From Rutidosis leptorrhynchoides (taxonomy: Eukaryota > Streptophyta > Magnoliopsida > Asterales > Asteraceae), in contig NC_092335.1 of NCBI RefSeq assembly GCF_046630445.1, forward strand, positions 629,641,501 to 629,705,500: a DNA stretch of 64,000 bases. Reading direction: 5' to 3'. This document shows positions 33,951-47,110 of this stretch, one piece after another. Below the pieces are notes generated by a model. It searched no databases and was not told the origin of the DNA. It was given only the letters and a program-made list of their open reading frames with translations. Within the stretch, counting starts at the first letter, position 1, and the number at the start of each line of letters is the position of its first letter. The position numbers and the translations under genes are program-made.

Positions 33951-35211
33951 GTCTATGTATCTATTTTTCATTTCACAATCTTGAAATTAATGCAATATTA
34001 AGTTTACCCTTCTAGATTGCAAGGGCGGAATCAGAATTTTAAATCGATAGGGTCACAAAATATATCTAAGTGTAAAAATTAAATTGATAAACTAGAATGT
34101 GCAGATACATACAATAAACAACACATTATAAACTAGAGAACATTGTATATCAATATAATACTTTTTACGAATTGAGAGTATAGTCATGATCTTTCGAATT
34201 CGTATTTTTCTTATAAATCTAAGGAAAAAAATTGAAGCTATCTAGTTAGTAGTAGTTAAAGGGAGGAACATAAAATTATATAAATAAATACTATTCTATG
34301 ATAAAATTGTAAACGATCACAATAAAGGAGAAAAAAAGAAGAAGCTCAAATCTAATTTCATGGTTTTGCTTGATATATGGATACGTAAGGATCAGAAGAG
34401 GCACCAAAAGAGTAAACCTAAAATTGATGTAGTGCATATGACGAAATTACATAAATACGTATGGATTAAAAAAAAAAAGGACAGTTAACCCAAATTAAAG
34501 TTGTTGGGCTTTACCAATGTAAAAGGATTGGGGTCCTATGGCCATTTGGGTTGGGCTCATGGGCTGAGTGGTGGCTTGTGCTACCCCTACCACTCAACCT
34601 TCTCTAAGGATATTCATAACATAAATTCGATTTTGACGATTTTTGATTTGGATTCTGATGAAAAACTTTTATTTGTATAATAACTTTACTATTAAACTTA
34701 AATTTTGAATTTTGATAACGTATGGATTTTGTTTTATGTAAAATAGGTTACCATAGTCATAAAGCCGAAAGCCGAAAGAAAACCTCAAGTGTTTTGAGCC
34801 ATATACATTTATTATTTCGGCCCATAAGAATAAAAAAATCTAGAGGTAAATGAATAAATAAGAAGCCCTCAAGTGATAACAAGAAGTTAGTGATAGAAGT
34901 TAGTGATACTGAGTTATCTTTCCATTTGAGAGGTTCGATTTTTACTTGCTGAATTTTTTTTTTGTGTTATTACCTCGCCTATTCTATGGGACTCGAAAGT
35001 TACGAACGTCTTGACTTCGCGCCTTAACCGAGCAAATTTTACTACACGCGATACTCATATGAATTCTTCTGGTGAGTTCAGTAACTCCTAACCACCATTA
35101 AAAAAAAGTCCTGAAGTGTTTCGAGGCATATACATTTATATTTATATTTATTATTAACATTTAACAGCGTGATGCATAATATGCATTTGAAATAATAATA
35201 ATAAAAAAGAA
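33951..35211. other. Unassigned sequence
   Basis: No gene recognised. The segment starting near 34020 (AAGGGCGGAATCAGAATTTT) has the look of a decayed transposon end. Confidence 0.4.
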
Positions 35212-35243
<32 letters not shown>

Positions 35244-35257
35244 CATTATCATTATAA
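35212..35257. repeat. ATTATC microsatellite
   Basis: Six to seven TATCAT units. Confidence 0.9.
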
Positions 35258-37963
35258 TAGAAAGTGTATTTTTCCTATTCACAACATTAAATAATTTTAA
35301 AGGGTATATTTGTCTTTCTACACCTACATATATTTATTCCTTACGCTCCTTTTTCCTTTTCCATTCGTTGGAATCTTCTGGACACTTCTCCACCTCTCCA
35401 TCGAGTGATTTTAGGGTTTTTGTGACTTCACTCCAAACCCTCCACTCACCTACGTTTCACCACCACCAACCATTAACCATCTACGCTGCTATCGCTCCCG
35501 ACCGTCACCAATAGCTTACGACCGTCACAACCTCCCACCACCCTTCGCAGTTTGCGGCGAATGATGCCATTTCAATCGATGTAAGGTAAGTCACGGATTT
35601 CGAATTTCGAATTTCGATACCCTGATTAGGGATTCTATTGTTGATTATAGGGTTTTTTTTAGTGTTTTAAGTAAATTAAATTATTCTAATTTACACATTT
35701 CGATAGTCTCGTAGTTGATTTTCGTTTTTCCTATTTCCGTGTGACCTTCGACTTATGTTTTCGACCTGAAAAGAGAGGGTTTTTCACTGGTTTGTTTGTT
35801 TACGTTGATGTAAATCAGTGTTTGAACAATCTGATATTTTACGATTTTATTCGTATGCTATGTGATTTTCAGTCGGTTGTTGTGGTTGCCTTCCAGCTAC
35901 CGTTGAACAGCAACAACGTTGCCATCATCGTCGCCGCTACTGCTTTTATCTCCGTCTCAATGGATCCATGTGTATCCTGATTATCACGGTTTAAACTATT
36001 CAATCGAACTCTATAAATTCTATCAGCTATTGGTAAATTTGATTTTCCATGGTACATTTTAATAATTTTGCAAGTCCATAAGTTTTTGTGAAAAGGAGTA
36101 AAAAAGAACGTGGGCTCTTAGAACTTATTATCACTAATTGCAATCTTACAAATGAACATATTACAAAAGTAGACCACTCGGCAACACATCTTTTTATACT
36201 ATTTGGTATTCAATGTCGATTATTGCAAAGTATGTTATAGTGACATTTATGTTTGTGGATCATAACTATGTATTAGAACGATTTGTTAGTATTTCCGGCT
36301 CTTCATATGCAACAGATATTAATATACAAATAATCGCATTGCATACTATTCTATTGTACAACTATATGTGCTTCTTCATTGTTTGTAGTGAATGTCACAA
36401 GTTGGCGAAAATATTTTACTTACTGATTTTGCAGCTTGATATATGGTAGGTTGTATACAGTTTATGCATAAATTTCAAACATTGTTTTCTCATATCACAT
36501 GACAGAAAATTTTAGTCGTCATGTATGTATTGCTTGCGTTTAGGTAGATTGACTTTTAACTCGATTGACGACTCTTATTTGAGTATTGCTTTTAATATAT
36601 GTAACATAATGTATTCTGTTTGAGCATATATTATAAGCTTTTAACGTACCAGTCAATGTTAGATTTTACTAATGGGATGTAGAGGGCCTTTAGCTGATAA
36701 ATCGATGTTTAACTTTGTCCTGACTTTCTTTTAGCTTGCAATAGAGAATAGAGATGATTGGCTTCTAATCATTTAGGTACAAGATGAAGATCTCGAAATG
36801 GTTGATGCTCCATCAGCAAACAATGTATTTACCAAGAGATTATAATCTGGTGCTACAAATCGGAACGTTATTACTTCATCTGTATGTAGCACTTATATAA
36901 TTCATCTCAACCTACCCAATGCAACTGATGGGTCATTCATGGGTAAGATGAAGGAACTTCATGGAGTAGAACATCATCAAATCGAGCATGTTGACATGAT
37001 CATGCTTTTTCGTGAAGAAGAAGCTCCTGATCTGAAACTGATTAGAAGGTAATGATAAGTTGATGATATGTCAAACCAAGATCGATGAATATCCGAATGG
37101 AACAAACTCGAACAAAGATGTAAGCCTTATTTTTCTTTTTTAAAAAAAAATTATGTGCTCTTTGTTATCGGTTTTTTTTAATTTATGTAGTTTACTATTT
37201 CAACTACTTTTAACAAAATGTCTGAAAGTGGTTTTTTTTTTTTTTTTTTTTTTCCTCCAATCAAGGATAGACCGCTTAGTGTACAGAATGTCTGAATTTA
37301 TTTTGTTGTCATTATCGAATGAGTGTTTTTGTTTCCTTTTGGATGTCTTTTTATGTGTATGCATTGGCTTACGTTGTATTTTTTTTCCAGGTGGTTCGTT
37401 CAATTTGCGTTCAAATTTATATGTGTTGTTTGTATCTTTTTTTGGTCACAATAATGATATTTTTCCTTATGCATGTTGGGTTGGCTTTATATAGTTCTAA
37501 TATCCTATTTGTTTGTTATTTTCAGGTTGAATATGGAATCTTTAAACATTTAGTAATCACATATTTTGAAGGTAATACATTTTAGTATTCATGAAGCATA
37601 TTGTTTACCTTACATTTAGTTTGTAACTGTTGACGTAGTTGTAGTTATAACTGTTAATGTTGATGTATGTGGATTACGTTACGGCCTTTACGCTACTACT
37701 ACTGTGATGTGAGCGGTTCAAATTGGTTTGATCTTTCCCAATCATCCTGGCCGGAACTTGTACGCAACACTTGTACGGAGGTGCATGCACAAAGGTTTGT
37801 AACTTTTTTATTATCCGAATCTTAAGAACAGGACCCTACCCTATTCTCGAACCCTCTGCCGAGCTCCACCCTGCCCGCATTTCTTTGATTTTTTGAAGGG
37901 GCCAAAGAAATGTCTCCACCTGCTGCCAACAGTCTTTCTTCGGAGTTCAAATTCTTTCAGAAG
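35258..37963. other. Unassigned; possible decayed gene 5' end near 35.4-35.6 kb
   Basis: A C-rich leader with CACCACCACCAACC-like stretches and ATGATGCCATTTCAATCGATG before a GTAAG (35586) resembles a plant first exon, and 36770-37120 holds scraps with coding-like composition. I could not assemble or identify a gene. A T-run occurs at 37232-37252. Confidence 0.3.
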
Positions 37964-38056
37964 CGAATGCTATGGAATATTCCATTCTTGTAGCAGCCAC
38001 CGCTTCGGATCCTGCTCCTCTGTAATTTCTGGCCCCATATTCTGGCTTTGCCATGA
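37964..38056 (+). pseudogene. atp1: Mitochondrial atp1 fragment (NUMT)
   Basis: Reads AMEYSILVAATASDPAPL, then (after an in-frame stop where atp1 has Gln) FLAPYSGFAM. This is the ATP synthase F1 alpha-subunit region around the ADP/ATP-binding part. The bases look very close to the mitochondrial gene as I remember it, which argues for organelle DNA rather than an old nuclear copy. Flanking 37830-37960 and 38060-38170 may also be organelle-derived but I cannot name them. Confidence 0.65.
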
Positions 38057-38862
38057 CCGGTAATCCCCATAGACATGGCCATTCTCAGAATCTTGTTGCT
38101 TCTCTTCTCAAAGCCCTTCTCAAGGAAGATTCAAAGTGTTCGCTCTTGGTTGAATGCGACACTGTTCTTGTAACACTTTGTTCTCTATCTAAACACACTC
38201 TAAATATTAGTACATCTGTTTATATATAGAACATATATCCTGATGAAACATGGCCCATTCTCATGACCCGAATAGCTACAACAATTTAAGAATCTACTAG
38301 ACTTATGAGGATTGAGGAAAAGATTATGCTACTGCAACAAGTTAGGTTCGTTCATTCAAACAAGTATTATGCTTATCAAGTATTGATCAAATCTCATAGA
38401 CAAGATTTTTTAGGTTTATCAATTCTAACTATCTTGAGATTGAACCATGCAACCTAGACACTATGTCTTTATCCTTAATCTAATTAACACTAAGTTGGAT
38501 CAAGAACACAATGTTAAATCACTATAATTCAACTTGCAATAACCAAAATCAATAATACTTGTATTGATCAATAAACAATTGGCTTATAATATCACAATTC
38601 AAAAGACATAAGTATTATAACATTGCAAATCACATAAACTTGAATGAAAAGAATACATGTATCAATTGCTCATGGAAGGAATAAAGATAGAAAAACTAGC
38701 CAGTCATGTTGAAGGTGATGAACATGATGATCTTTTATAGTTGCATGAAGAACACCTCCTTAATCTTGACTTAAATCTTGAATGATGATGTTTTGTAATG
38801 TGATTTGGTGTGTTTAGGGCTCCAAGAACTGATATGAATGATGTGTATTTCGTAGCCTAGGG
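38057..38862. other. Unassigned AT-rich sequence
   Basis: No gene or repeat recognised. Confidence 0.4.

Positions 38863-38956
<94 letters not shown>
38863..38956. repeat. AT microsatellite
   Basis: About 47 AT units. It gives a spurious Tyr-Ile reading frame. Confidence 0.97.
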
Positions 38957-38958
<2 letters not shown>

Positions 38959-39052
38959 ATGAAGTAAAGTGTATCCCAAGTAGAGAATCCCTCAAATTCG
39001 GACTCAAATTTTATCAAAAATAATTCCAGCCGTAAGTTACTCCTCCCAGCCA

Positions 39053-39190
39053 CAATTTACGGCCAGGCCGCAAAAACAAGGCGCAAAAAGGCGCCGGTTC
39101 TCAACCTGATGGGATTTTTAGACTTCCCCATGCGTAATTTACGGCTCCCAGCTTCAATTTACTGTCGGGCCGCAAAAACCAGCCGCAATT
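39053..39190 (+). repeat. Imperfect tandem pair with CCGTAAATT/GGCCGCAAAAAC words
   Basis: Two units of about 70-80 bases share CAATTTAC, GGGCCGCAAAAAC or AGGCCGCAAAAAC, and TTACGGC. The unit resembles LTR-leader repeats and lies upstream of a CTCCCCCACACTCGCC stretch. Confidence 0.6.
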
Positions 39191-39716
39191 TAGTGCTGCA
39201 CCCTTTTTACTTCTTTTTTTCTCGTTTAAACCTCGTTTTTTCGCGTACTTGTCTCGAATCGTTACCCGTTATAAAAACCTCATGAAAAAGCATTTAAAAC
39301 CTCAAATATACACATAAGATTCAACCCTTAACATCAATAATGATCGGCGTTTATGACCCGATCAACTCCCCCACACTCGCCATTGTTTGTCCTCAAACAA
39401 TCTTTAACTCAATAATCTCTACCAAATGATAAGTCTTCAAAAGCATATGTAGAACCAAAAAGCCTTGAACTCAATATGAAACATAAAATCTACCGACATT
39501 GCTCCCACTTGAAATTAACCAACTCTAACTTCCCAAATTGAATCATGATTATAATAGCATTTCATCTTGAACAAATACTTCATGATAAAAGTGTAATAGA
39601 ACCTCAAACTTTGTGATCTCCAAATAAACCATGAGTCAAGTGGGAGCCATCCACTATACAAACTAGAAATTATGACAAAAGAACCATGGTACAAGTTACA
39701 TACTACGATCTAGTTG
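39191..39716. other. Unassigned sequence
   Basis: Includes TCAACTCCCCCACACTCGCC near 39362 and TGTCCTCAAACAATC, which look transposon-derived. No gene seen. Confidence 0.4.
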
Positions 39717-40608
39717 TTAAACTTCAAGTGCCAAGTATTGATTCTCGCATCCATCAGCAGAGTAAACCATCATCCCTATATTATCTTCATCGATCATCGT
39801 TAAGCAAACCACATCAGACTTGTTCACTTTAAGATCCTTTAGCAATTTTCAAAAACCATTTTTTAACAAAAACTTATTGCCAATACAACTCATCTCCACG
39901 ACACATACATATCCTCTCATGTTGAGTACCTCCAAGCTAATTTCTCTATCATAATCCATGGCCTGACTTCCAATCCATTTGGTTGACAACACCTGTTAAT
40001 AATTAAGCATGTTTAATATATTAACTATCACATATAAATGTACAATATTATTTATTTAGTTAACTAGTAGAATAATTATTATATTAGTGTACAGAAAACA
40101 ATACTAGTTTCGATGCGTTTGGATTCAACTTCATTTTTAAGCATGAAAGACACGGCTTTTTCGAAGAAAAATGTTCACAGAAATCGTCTCTTGCTACGTA
40201 ATGTTTCACTTCAAATGTTAAGTCACCCACATATGCGAACCTTAACTTGTCACTACGTTCAGTTTGAAAATGTTTATTAATTTCTTTCCAGCCATCACTG
40301 AAGAACAATTTTGTACCTTCCCATTACAGTTGAATACGAATAGAATATGTGCGTCTTAACTTAATGGTGAAATAATCAATACTACCCAAATTATCAAAAT
40401 GTCTTCTCACATATTTTGGTGGTGCTTGCTGAAAAATGAATAAAATTTTCGTTAAATGAACAATGAGAAGTTTTTATTAGCATATGCTGAATAATTTAAC
40501 AGAGGATTATCCTATAAATAAATATGCGCGTTTATGGTTTACCATTTCCTTCTCATTGGGATCATGAATGACCGTCAGAAACGAAGGTAGTCTTTGAGAA
40601 AAATTCAT
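39717..40608 (-). pseudogene. B3-domain (REM-type) transcription factor gene, two domains, decayed
   Basis: Three minus-strand exons: 40608-40543 (MNFSQRLPSFLTVIHDPNEK), 40428-40093 and 39992-39717, with GT-AG joins that keep frame. Domain 1 runs from PPKYVRRHF to FFSDGWKEINKHF and GDLTFEVKHY, the usual B3 pattern (wing, GW, final strands). Domain 2 has LLKDLKVNKSDVVCLTMID. Two in-frame stops occur: TAA after TYSIRIQL in domain 1 and TGA where a Trp is expected before KLLKDLKV in domain 2. So the gene is probably dead, though little else has decayed. REM proteins are plant DNA-binding factors, often reproductive. Confidence 0.7.
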
Positions 40609-42606
40609 TCAACTCTATTATCTAATCAATCAAATTAATACATATTAGTTAATACAAAATTATTTTATATTTTTCCAATATAAATTTTATAATTAATTAC
40701 AAATACATCAAACTTAATATCAATAACAGAATTTCAACCATGAAAAACATATTATAATGAGAATATAATTATTTTCTAATTTAATATACTATTCCTCATA
40801 ATCCATAATATCATAATAGAGTTGACTCTTTTATATCTTGCACAATGATTATGTGAGAACCATCAATCATCAAAACTTAATCTCGTAAACTAAATAACAA
40901 TGTTTATGGTAAACTATTACACTACATGTTTTATAATCAAAACAATCTTCAAGTATTAAAATCGTCCACGTAGTTGACTTTAGTTTTGTTATTTATCTAA
41001 TTTAAATATTATGTATACAACAACATTCTATTAGTAATATTGGTTAGTAAAGCCTATTTAAATACCAATTTATACTAATTAATTTTGGATTTATATATAT
41101 TAAGCAATTATTATTATCCAACAAATAAATCCGTATAAGTTTATCTATCAAATGTTGATCATGTTTACATTAATTTAAAATTACGATCTTTGAAAATCCA
41201 AACATCACAAAATAAATAGATATATTTATATTAAACTAATTACTAAATAAACAACTTTGTATACAAGCAAACCATATACAACTCTTGATTTAACAAATGA
41301 GGTAGAAAGTGATGGAAACTAATTTGTACTTACAATCACTGATATATTCTTCTTTGCCAGTTAATGTCTGTTTGTTTTCTAAAAATCGCCTTTCAAAAAA
41401 AATATTTTGTGCTTCTTAGTGTAGGTGTCTTGATATTCGTGTTGTTATATGATTAATTACAACATCATTAATCTTTTAATCTGTTTTTGTTTAATCTTGG
41501 GCTCATTTGTTTTCACTGTATAAAGGCCCAATAATTTTTTAAAATCACATTTTCAGTTTTGTTTAAGTCCAACATAATATAGTCCGTATAAAATAGTCCA
41601 TGTTTTTTTGGTCCAACAAAAAAATGCCCTTTTACTGTGCTTAATTTTTACTGTAAAATAAAAAATGTAGGTGATAAAAAAAACGTATATTTGTCGCCTT
41701 GACTTCTTCAAAATCTTTCGGCCTACGAAACCGCTTTTATGCACAAGGACCACAATATATACCTGTAAGTGTCATCTTCTTTTTTTAGTTTCTTTTTTTC
41801 ATATGTACTTCGATTTTCAACTATCTATAGTATCTGTAAATGTGTTTATTTTTTCGAGTTGTTATATTGCTATCTATTTTATTAGATTTGTTAGGGTTTG
41901 TAATGGCATTTATGTTAGTTTCTTAATAATTGTTCCATGTAAAAGAAATTGCTAATGGATGAATGCATGCATCCTTCTGTAGAGTTAAATCGCCTTTGTA
42001 ATTTTGATTTTCAAGTATAAATCGTTATATTGATTTTTAATGATATAGATACTTCTATCTGACACTTTTAATCCGAATATTGTGTTAGTATATATGTATG
42101 TTGATAATATTAGCTAAAGAATCTATATATTCTTCTAAATGTATAAAATTATAAGCTTTAATTTTTAACTTTGTGATGTGGTTTTCATAAAAATAAGATT
42201 GTACTTTTACAAATCTATATAATTAATAATTATATTATTTACATTACATTGTAACTTAGATATGTTCTCAAAATATACAAACATTAATATTTAGTTTAAA
42301 AATGTGTTGTATCATATACTCAGAACTTCATTGTCATTATATTTTTTTTTCACCAAGAAATACATTGTATAAATATATTTCATTTTGATTCCTGAACATA
42401 TATACTCAACCAATGGCACAAACTTTCCGACTTCCTTCTTTTATTATCATGTTTAGGTGCCCGTACGAGCCATTACAGGTATTAAGATGCTAAGGTATTA
42501 AGATGCTAACCCGTTTAAATAAACAATTTTACATACAAGGTTATCAAATTTATTTATGTAAAGTGCAAATAATACTTTCTTAAACATATGTCGCGTTAAT
42601 TTTTAG
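40609..42606. other. Unassigned AT-rich sequence between two B3 genes
   Basis: No exon recognised. It should contain the divergent upstream regions of the two B3 genes. Confidence 0.5.
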
Positions 42607-43316
42607 ACTATGCTGCATGATTTTGCAAACAACTACTTCAGGAAAATAAAAACCTCCAAGTTAATGTTCATTATTAATGAATCCGGTTATCAATGTCAAG
42701 TTAAATTGAAGTGGATAAGAGAAGATCTGACTTTTTCAACTGGGTGGAGTAAGATTGTGAAAGATCTTAAGATTACCAAGAAACACATACTCCGAATCAC
42801 ATTACTTGATAGGAAAACACTTGATTTGGCTGTTTTTAATGATGATTTGGTTGAAATTCATGTTCCACAACATCGACTGCCAATGTTCATGAAATGGTTG
42901 CTGGATTGTCATGACCCAAGCATGGTATGTTTATCAATTACATTTAGGTTTACATTTAGTGAATTATTTAATGAACCTAATATTATTAAATTCATTTGTC
43001 TTGATTTGTTATGCAGCTATTACCTTTAAAGTGGGCTGACATGACATATCAGAATACAGTTCATCCTTCTGAAGTCTTCATTAACACCAGCACAGGTAAT
43101 CGTTCGATGATAAAGATCAGTTCTGATGGTGTGCAGTTAATGTTTACAACAAGATGGAAAACTTTTGTGGAAACAATGAAGCTCCAGCAGTTCAGCATTT
43201 TGATCTTCAAGTCTGTAGACAATGATAATTTTCTATTTATAAGCTATCTTGAAACTAAGCCTCATAAACCATCAACCACACCTATGAATGCAGTTTCTAC
43301 TTTTGTTGTACAATAA
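42607..43316 (+). CDS. B3-domain (REM-type) protein gene, two exons seen
   Basis: Exon 42607-42924 (acceptor TTTTTAG, donor GTATGT) and exon 43017-43316 (acceptor TTATGCAG), joining in frame to a TAA. Domain 1: DFANNYFRKIK, FSTGWSKIVKDLKI, LDLAVFNDD. Domain 2: SDGVQLMFTTRWKTFVETMKL and FLFISYLE, weaker. The pattern is that of a B3 DNA-binding fold of the REM group. An ATG at 42610 opens the frame but sits inside the usual B3 start (LHDFANNYF), so an upstream first exon is likely and was not found. Probably nuclear. Could be a decaying gene like its neighbour. Confidence 0.6.
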
Positions 43317-43568
43317 CATCAGCACAATGAAGTTCCTTCAAGATCTAATGTGGAAGATCGTTTCTTCAAGTTTAAAATCCTCAAAGCAAGATGCTTTTTA
43401 TGATTCTTCTCCTTTAAATTAACTGATATGCTCAAACTCAATTTCATTAACACATTTTTATTCTTAATTTTTATTTAAATTATAATTTCTAAATGTTACA
43501 CAAAGATTTCATTCACATTCCACTAAAATGTATTCTAATGCTGTACTTTTTATTTAGTTTTATATAGC

Positions 43569-43851
43569 GTATTCCACCTGAGTTCTATAGCATTTCTGGA
43601 GTTGAAAATGGTGGTTCTGTGGACATAAAACGCAGATGGTGTTAAAGTGACGTGGTGTTTCATACCGGATAAAGGTTTAAAACCACCAAAGTTGAGCATT
43701 TCTGGTGGCTACCTGCATTTTCTAAAAAAATAACCTTGAATTTGGTGATGAATGTGAAGTTGTCTACATGCCGAGTAAATCAATATTTGTGCTCAAGAAT
43801 GTGCACAAAAGGGTGAAAAGATCAAGTGGAAGAAGGAATGTTAGTCATTGA
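43569..43851 (+). pseudogene. Third B3 domain, frameshifted
   Basis: RIPPEFYSISGVENGGSVDIK, then in a second frame VTWCFIPDKGLKPPKLSISG and GYLHFLKK, then in a third NLEFGDECEVVYMPSKS. Together these cover one B3 domain, with two frame changes (near 43632 and in the A-run near 43723). It follows the gene above by 250 bases and probably was its next exon. Confidence 0.6.
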
Positions 43852-45099
43852 AAATTTGATGTTAGTGTTCCTTTTTTGTGAAGCTGAATAAAAAACATGT
43901 CCGAAATGTTTGTGTAATTATGTTACTGATGCTTCCTTCAAACTATGTGATATTATGTTTCTTTTGCTACTTATTAAACCTTTGATTGTTTAGGTATTAT
44001 TATAAGTTTGTAAAATGGTTTAAATTTACCTTGGTATCTTAACTTTTGAAAATATATTAACCATGTTTTGAGCATGAATATGAGTTACTGAGTTTAACAT
44101 TTAAAATTCCATGTTTTTAAACATTTGTTGGACTTAAAAGATTTTTGCTGGGCCGATCTTAAAATAATTTTCCAAAATATGTTTTTAGGAAACTTGTCAA
44201 ATTAAATAATTTCAATATATATTACATTTCAATATAAAGACTTTTCAAAATATTACAGATCATCATTCCATTTATTTAGATTTTAACATTTCAATTCTTA
44301 TACTTTTCTTTTATTGTGCAGTTTATGTATTATGGATGGTACATCTTCAAATATGAAGAAAAGAGCGCGGAAACAATTTAGCGAATTATGAATAAATGTA
44401 TGAACATAATTTATCAATGTTTTTGTGATGTGTATTCTACGTACTTTACAAATTTAGCCTACGACACTCTTTTCGACAATGACCGTCTATATTACTTATT
44501 TCATTTACAATATAAAATACTATACAACCTTTGCGGCTTAGTCCCCGTGCAACGCATAGGAGAGAGGTTTTACTATAAAGTGGTTTTACTTATGCCGATT
44601 TGTCAATCAACCCATGATATAAGGGCCACATAGGAGACATGTTTGTCTCACAAAAAGCCTATACATAATAAAATTTTGTTCCTATTTTTTTATACCTTAC
44701 ACCAGATCTATACATATGAACACATACACCACATCAGCCATCCACATGACTTTAATTTAATTTTTTAATTAATTATTTAAATTGTCTAAGTGAATGGGGA
44801 AAGTACTAAGACTTACTTTTTACGCGATATGTCTATCACAATGTGATCAAAAAATATCTTTTAAGCTTAAAATATTTACCAAAGCCTTTTTAATATCTTT
44901 TTATTCAACTTTTCAAAAATAAAAGTAAAAAATAATATCTTTTTATTCAAAAACCACTCACGTACACAAATCTACCAAGAAATTTCAATTTATGTGTGTA
45001 GGTTTTTAAAATTTGAAATTTGAAATGAAAGATTCTTAATTTTTTCTCTATAAATATTTGAAAATCAAATGCTTAGATTTACAAACTCAAAAAACCGCT

Positions 45100-45102
<3 letters not shown>
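43852..45102. other. Unassigned AT-rich sequence
   Basis: No gene. GTCCCCGTGCAACGCATAG near 44540 recalls the CCCGTGC-GCACGGG-type ends of decayed plant repeats. Confidence 0.4.

Positions 45103-45132
<30 letters not shown>
45103..45132. repeat. CT microsatellite
   Basis: About 14 CT units, followed by a TTCCTCATCTTC-rich, leader-like stretch. Confidence 0.9.
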
Positions 45133-45134
<2 letters not shown>

Positions 45135-45385
45135 TCATCTTCTTTTTGCAATCATCTTCTTTTTCCAGATCTAATTTTCTCTCTAATTCCTATCAAGATT
45201 TCGGCCATGTTTAATTTTTTTTCTCAATTATGTTTCATAAACATTTCATCATAGTTATTTATTTAATGATATTGTATGTAAAAAAACTTATGTTTCTTTT
45301 CATTTTAGTTTTAAATAATATACTCTTCCATCTTCTCTTTCACCCACTTCATTTTCTTACAATTACAATCTCTCAATCTTAAGTA

Positions 45386-45598
45386 CTCCCTCCGTCCCAA
45401 AATAATTGTCCTGTTGGACTTTTCAAAGTCAATTTATTTAGTTTTGACTTTAAATATGTGCTGGTTTTTGCTATAAAATATTTGATGAAATTTATATGAA
45501 TAGATTTATTTTCGAATGTAGAAAGATATTTAAGGTCAAAGTTGAAGATCAAAGACTCGAAAAGTCAAAACAAGACAATTATTTTGGGACGAAGAGAG
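45386..45598. mobile_element. Stowaway MITE (Tc1/mariner type)
   Basis: Left end CTCCCTCCGTCCCAAAATAA, right end the inverse with two mismatches (ATTTTGGGACGAAGAGAG), flanked by TA (45384-45385 and 45599-45600). 213 bp, no coding capacity. Textbook plant Stowaway ends. Confidence 0.92.
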
Positions 45599-45932
45599 TA
45601 TATTTTTATATGCAAGGTATTTGACGATACAGTTTGTGCGGTTTCTGGGAAAAGGAGTCAAATCAGAAAGCTTGGATTTTGAAGGTAATGAAGATATTCC
45701 CTTTCTCGCAATTATTACCAATTGAAAATGATCTTATTTTCCACCTTTTAGGTTATTAAAAATGTGTAAGATTGAAATATTCAGCTCTTAATTTAACTTT
45801 TTCAATGTTTTGTTGACTTCTTGCACTCATGATAACAATAAAAAAGAAATTCAGACTTTTTGGTCAACTTTTATATGGGTTATGGTCCAAAAGGCAACCT
45901 ATATTAACAACCTTTATTTTTTATACCACCAA

Positions 45933-45995
45933 GGGGTGGCTTGATAGTAAGATGCTTTGAAAGTTTCAAAGGGACCCAGGTTCAATCTCCACCTG
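45933..45995 (+). ncRNA. tRNA-like (SINE-head-like) fragment abutting an LTR
   Basis: GGTGGCTTGATAGTAAGATG resembles an A box, and CCAGGTTCAATCTCC, about 30 bases on, matches the B-box core. The LTR at 45996 starts directly after it, so a SINE or tRNA-like unit was probably cut by the LTR insertion. Confidence 0.4.
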
Positions 45996-47041
45996 TGTAA
46001 TGACCCGCCAAAATTGCTATTGACGCGGTACGTTATTCATTGATTTCATAGTGAGGTTTTGACCTATACATGATACGTTTTGTAAACATTGCATTCTTTT
46101 GAAAAGGCACACCATAAATGAATATCTAATTCCAAGATTTTCGACATCTGATGATTTCTACATATAGACAATCACCGTAAATAATAGTTTACAATAATAC
46201 ATCCGTTGATAATGCAGTCAAAATAAGATACATGGTGATGATTTTGTGAATGCAAAGTTTTCTCGAATAAAGCATGTATGACTCCATGCACATAGCTTGT
46301 ATAACGTATAAGCAAACAGCGGAAGACTTCTAGGAACCTGAGAACAAACATGCTTAAAAGTGTCAACATAAAGGTTGGTGAGTTCATAGTTTTAATGTTG
46401 CGCATAATTTGTATATTAAGGTGGAACACAAGATTTCAGTTGTTTCATCCAAAACGTTTATCAAAATATTCTACGAAACTGAGCACCCTGGTAACTAAAC
46501 TTAACGTATATATAATAAGTACTCATATTTTAACATACATGCAACCAACATGTACAATACACGCAAACCAACGTGTACTAAACTCAAATAGCATACGTCC
46601 GCTTTATAGTTTAGGCTAGGGTCTCTATACCTGGAACGGACGGGGATGTCAAGCCCTATGGATCCATGTACAACTATTCGCGCCCACCAGTTCTTATAAC
46701 TGGCAACTACTATTTACCAAAGCTAAGGGATTTTCGGTTCAAACTCAGTGTAGAATTAAGTATGTACTTGTGTCAATTGCATATAAAATAAAGTGCATGT
46801 ATTCTCAGTCCTAAAGTATTTAAAGTATTTAAAAAGGGAATCTATAAACTCACGTATCAATATTGTGGTTCAATATTGCAGGAAAAGTATGCAGACGCAA
46901 AGGAGATGACAAATGTAAGGTTGGCCTTTGATTCACGAACAATACCCCCGATCATTACCCATAACCTCCTTAGCTATAACCCATTTGAAAACCCATTTGA
47001 AATCACTTGAACATAACCTCGTCGTAGTATTTTATGTGTAT

Positions 47042-47042
<1 letters not shown>

Positions 47043-47108
<66 letters not shown>
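47043..47108. repeat. AAT microsatellite
   Basis: Same relative place in the LTR as the AAT run at 31731 in the solo LTR. Confidence 0.93.

Positions 47109-47110
<2 letters not shown>

Noticed and set aside
36770-37120. Possible exon of a host gene
   Set aside because: Coding-like scraps only; no continuous frame, splice pattern or recognisable motif.
38771-39053. Tyr-Ile repeat reading frames
   Set aside because: They are translation of the AT microsatellite.
44520-44600. GTCCCCGTGCAACGCATAG, a possible transposon end
   Set aside because: Only a short resemblance to a common plant repeat motif; no partner end found.
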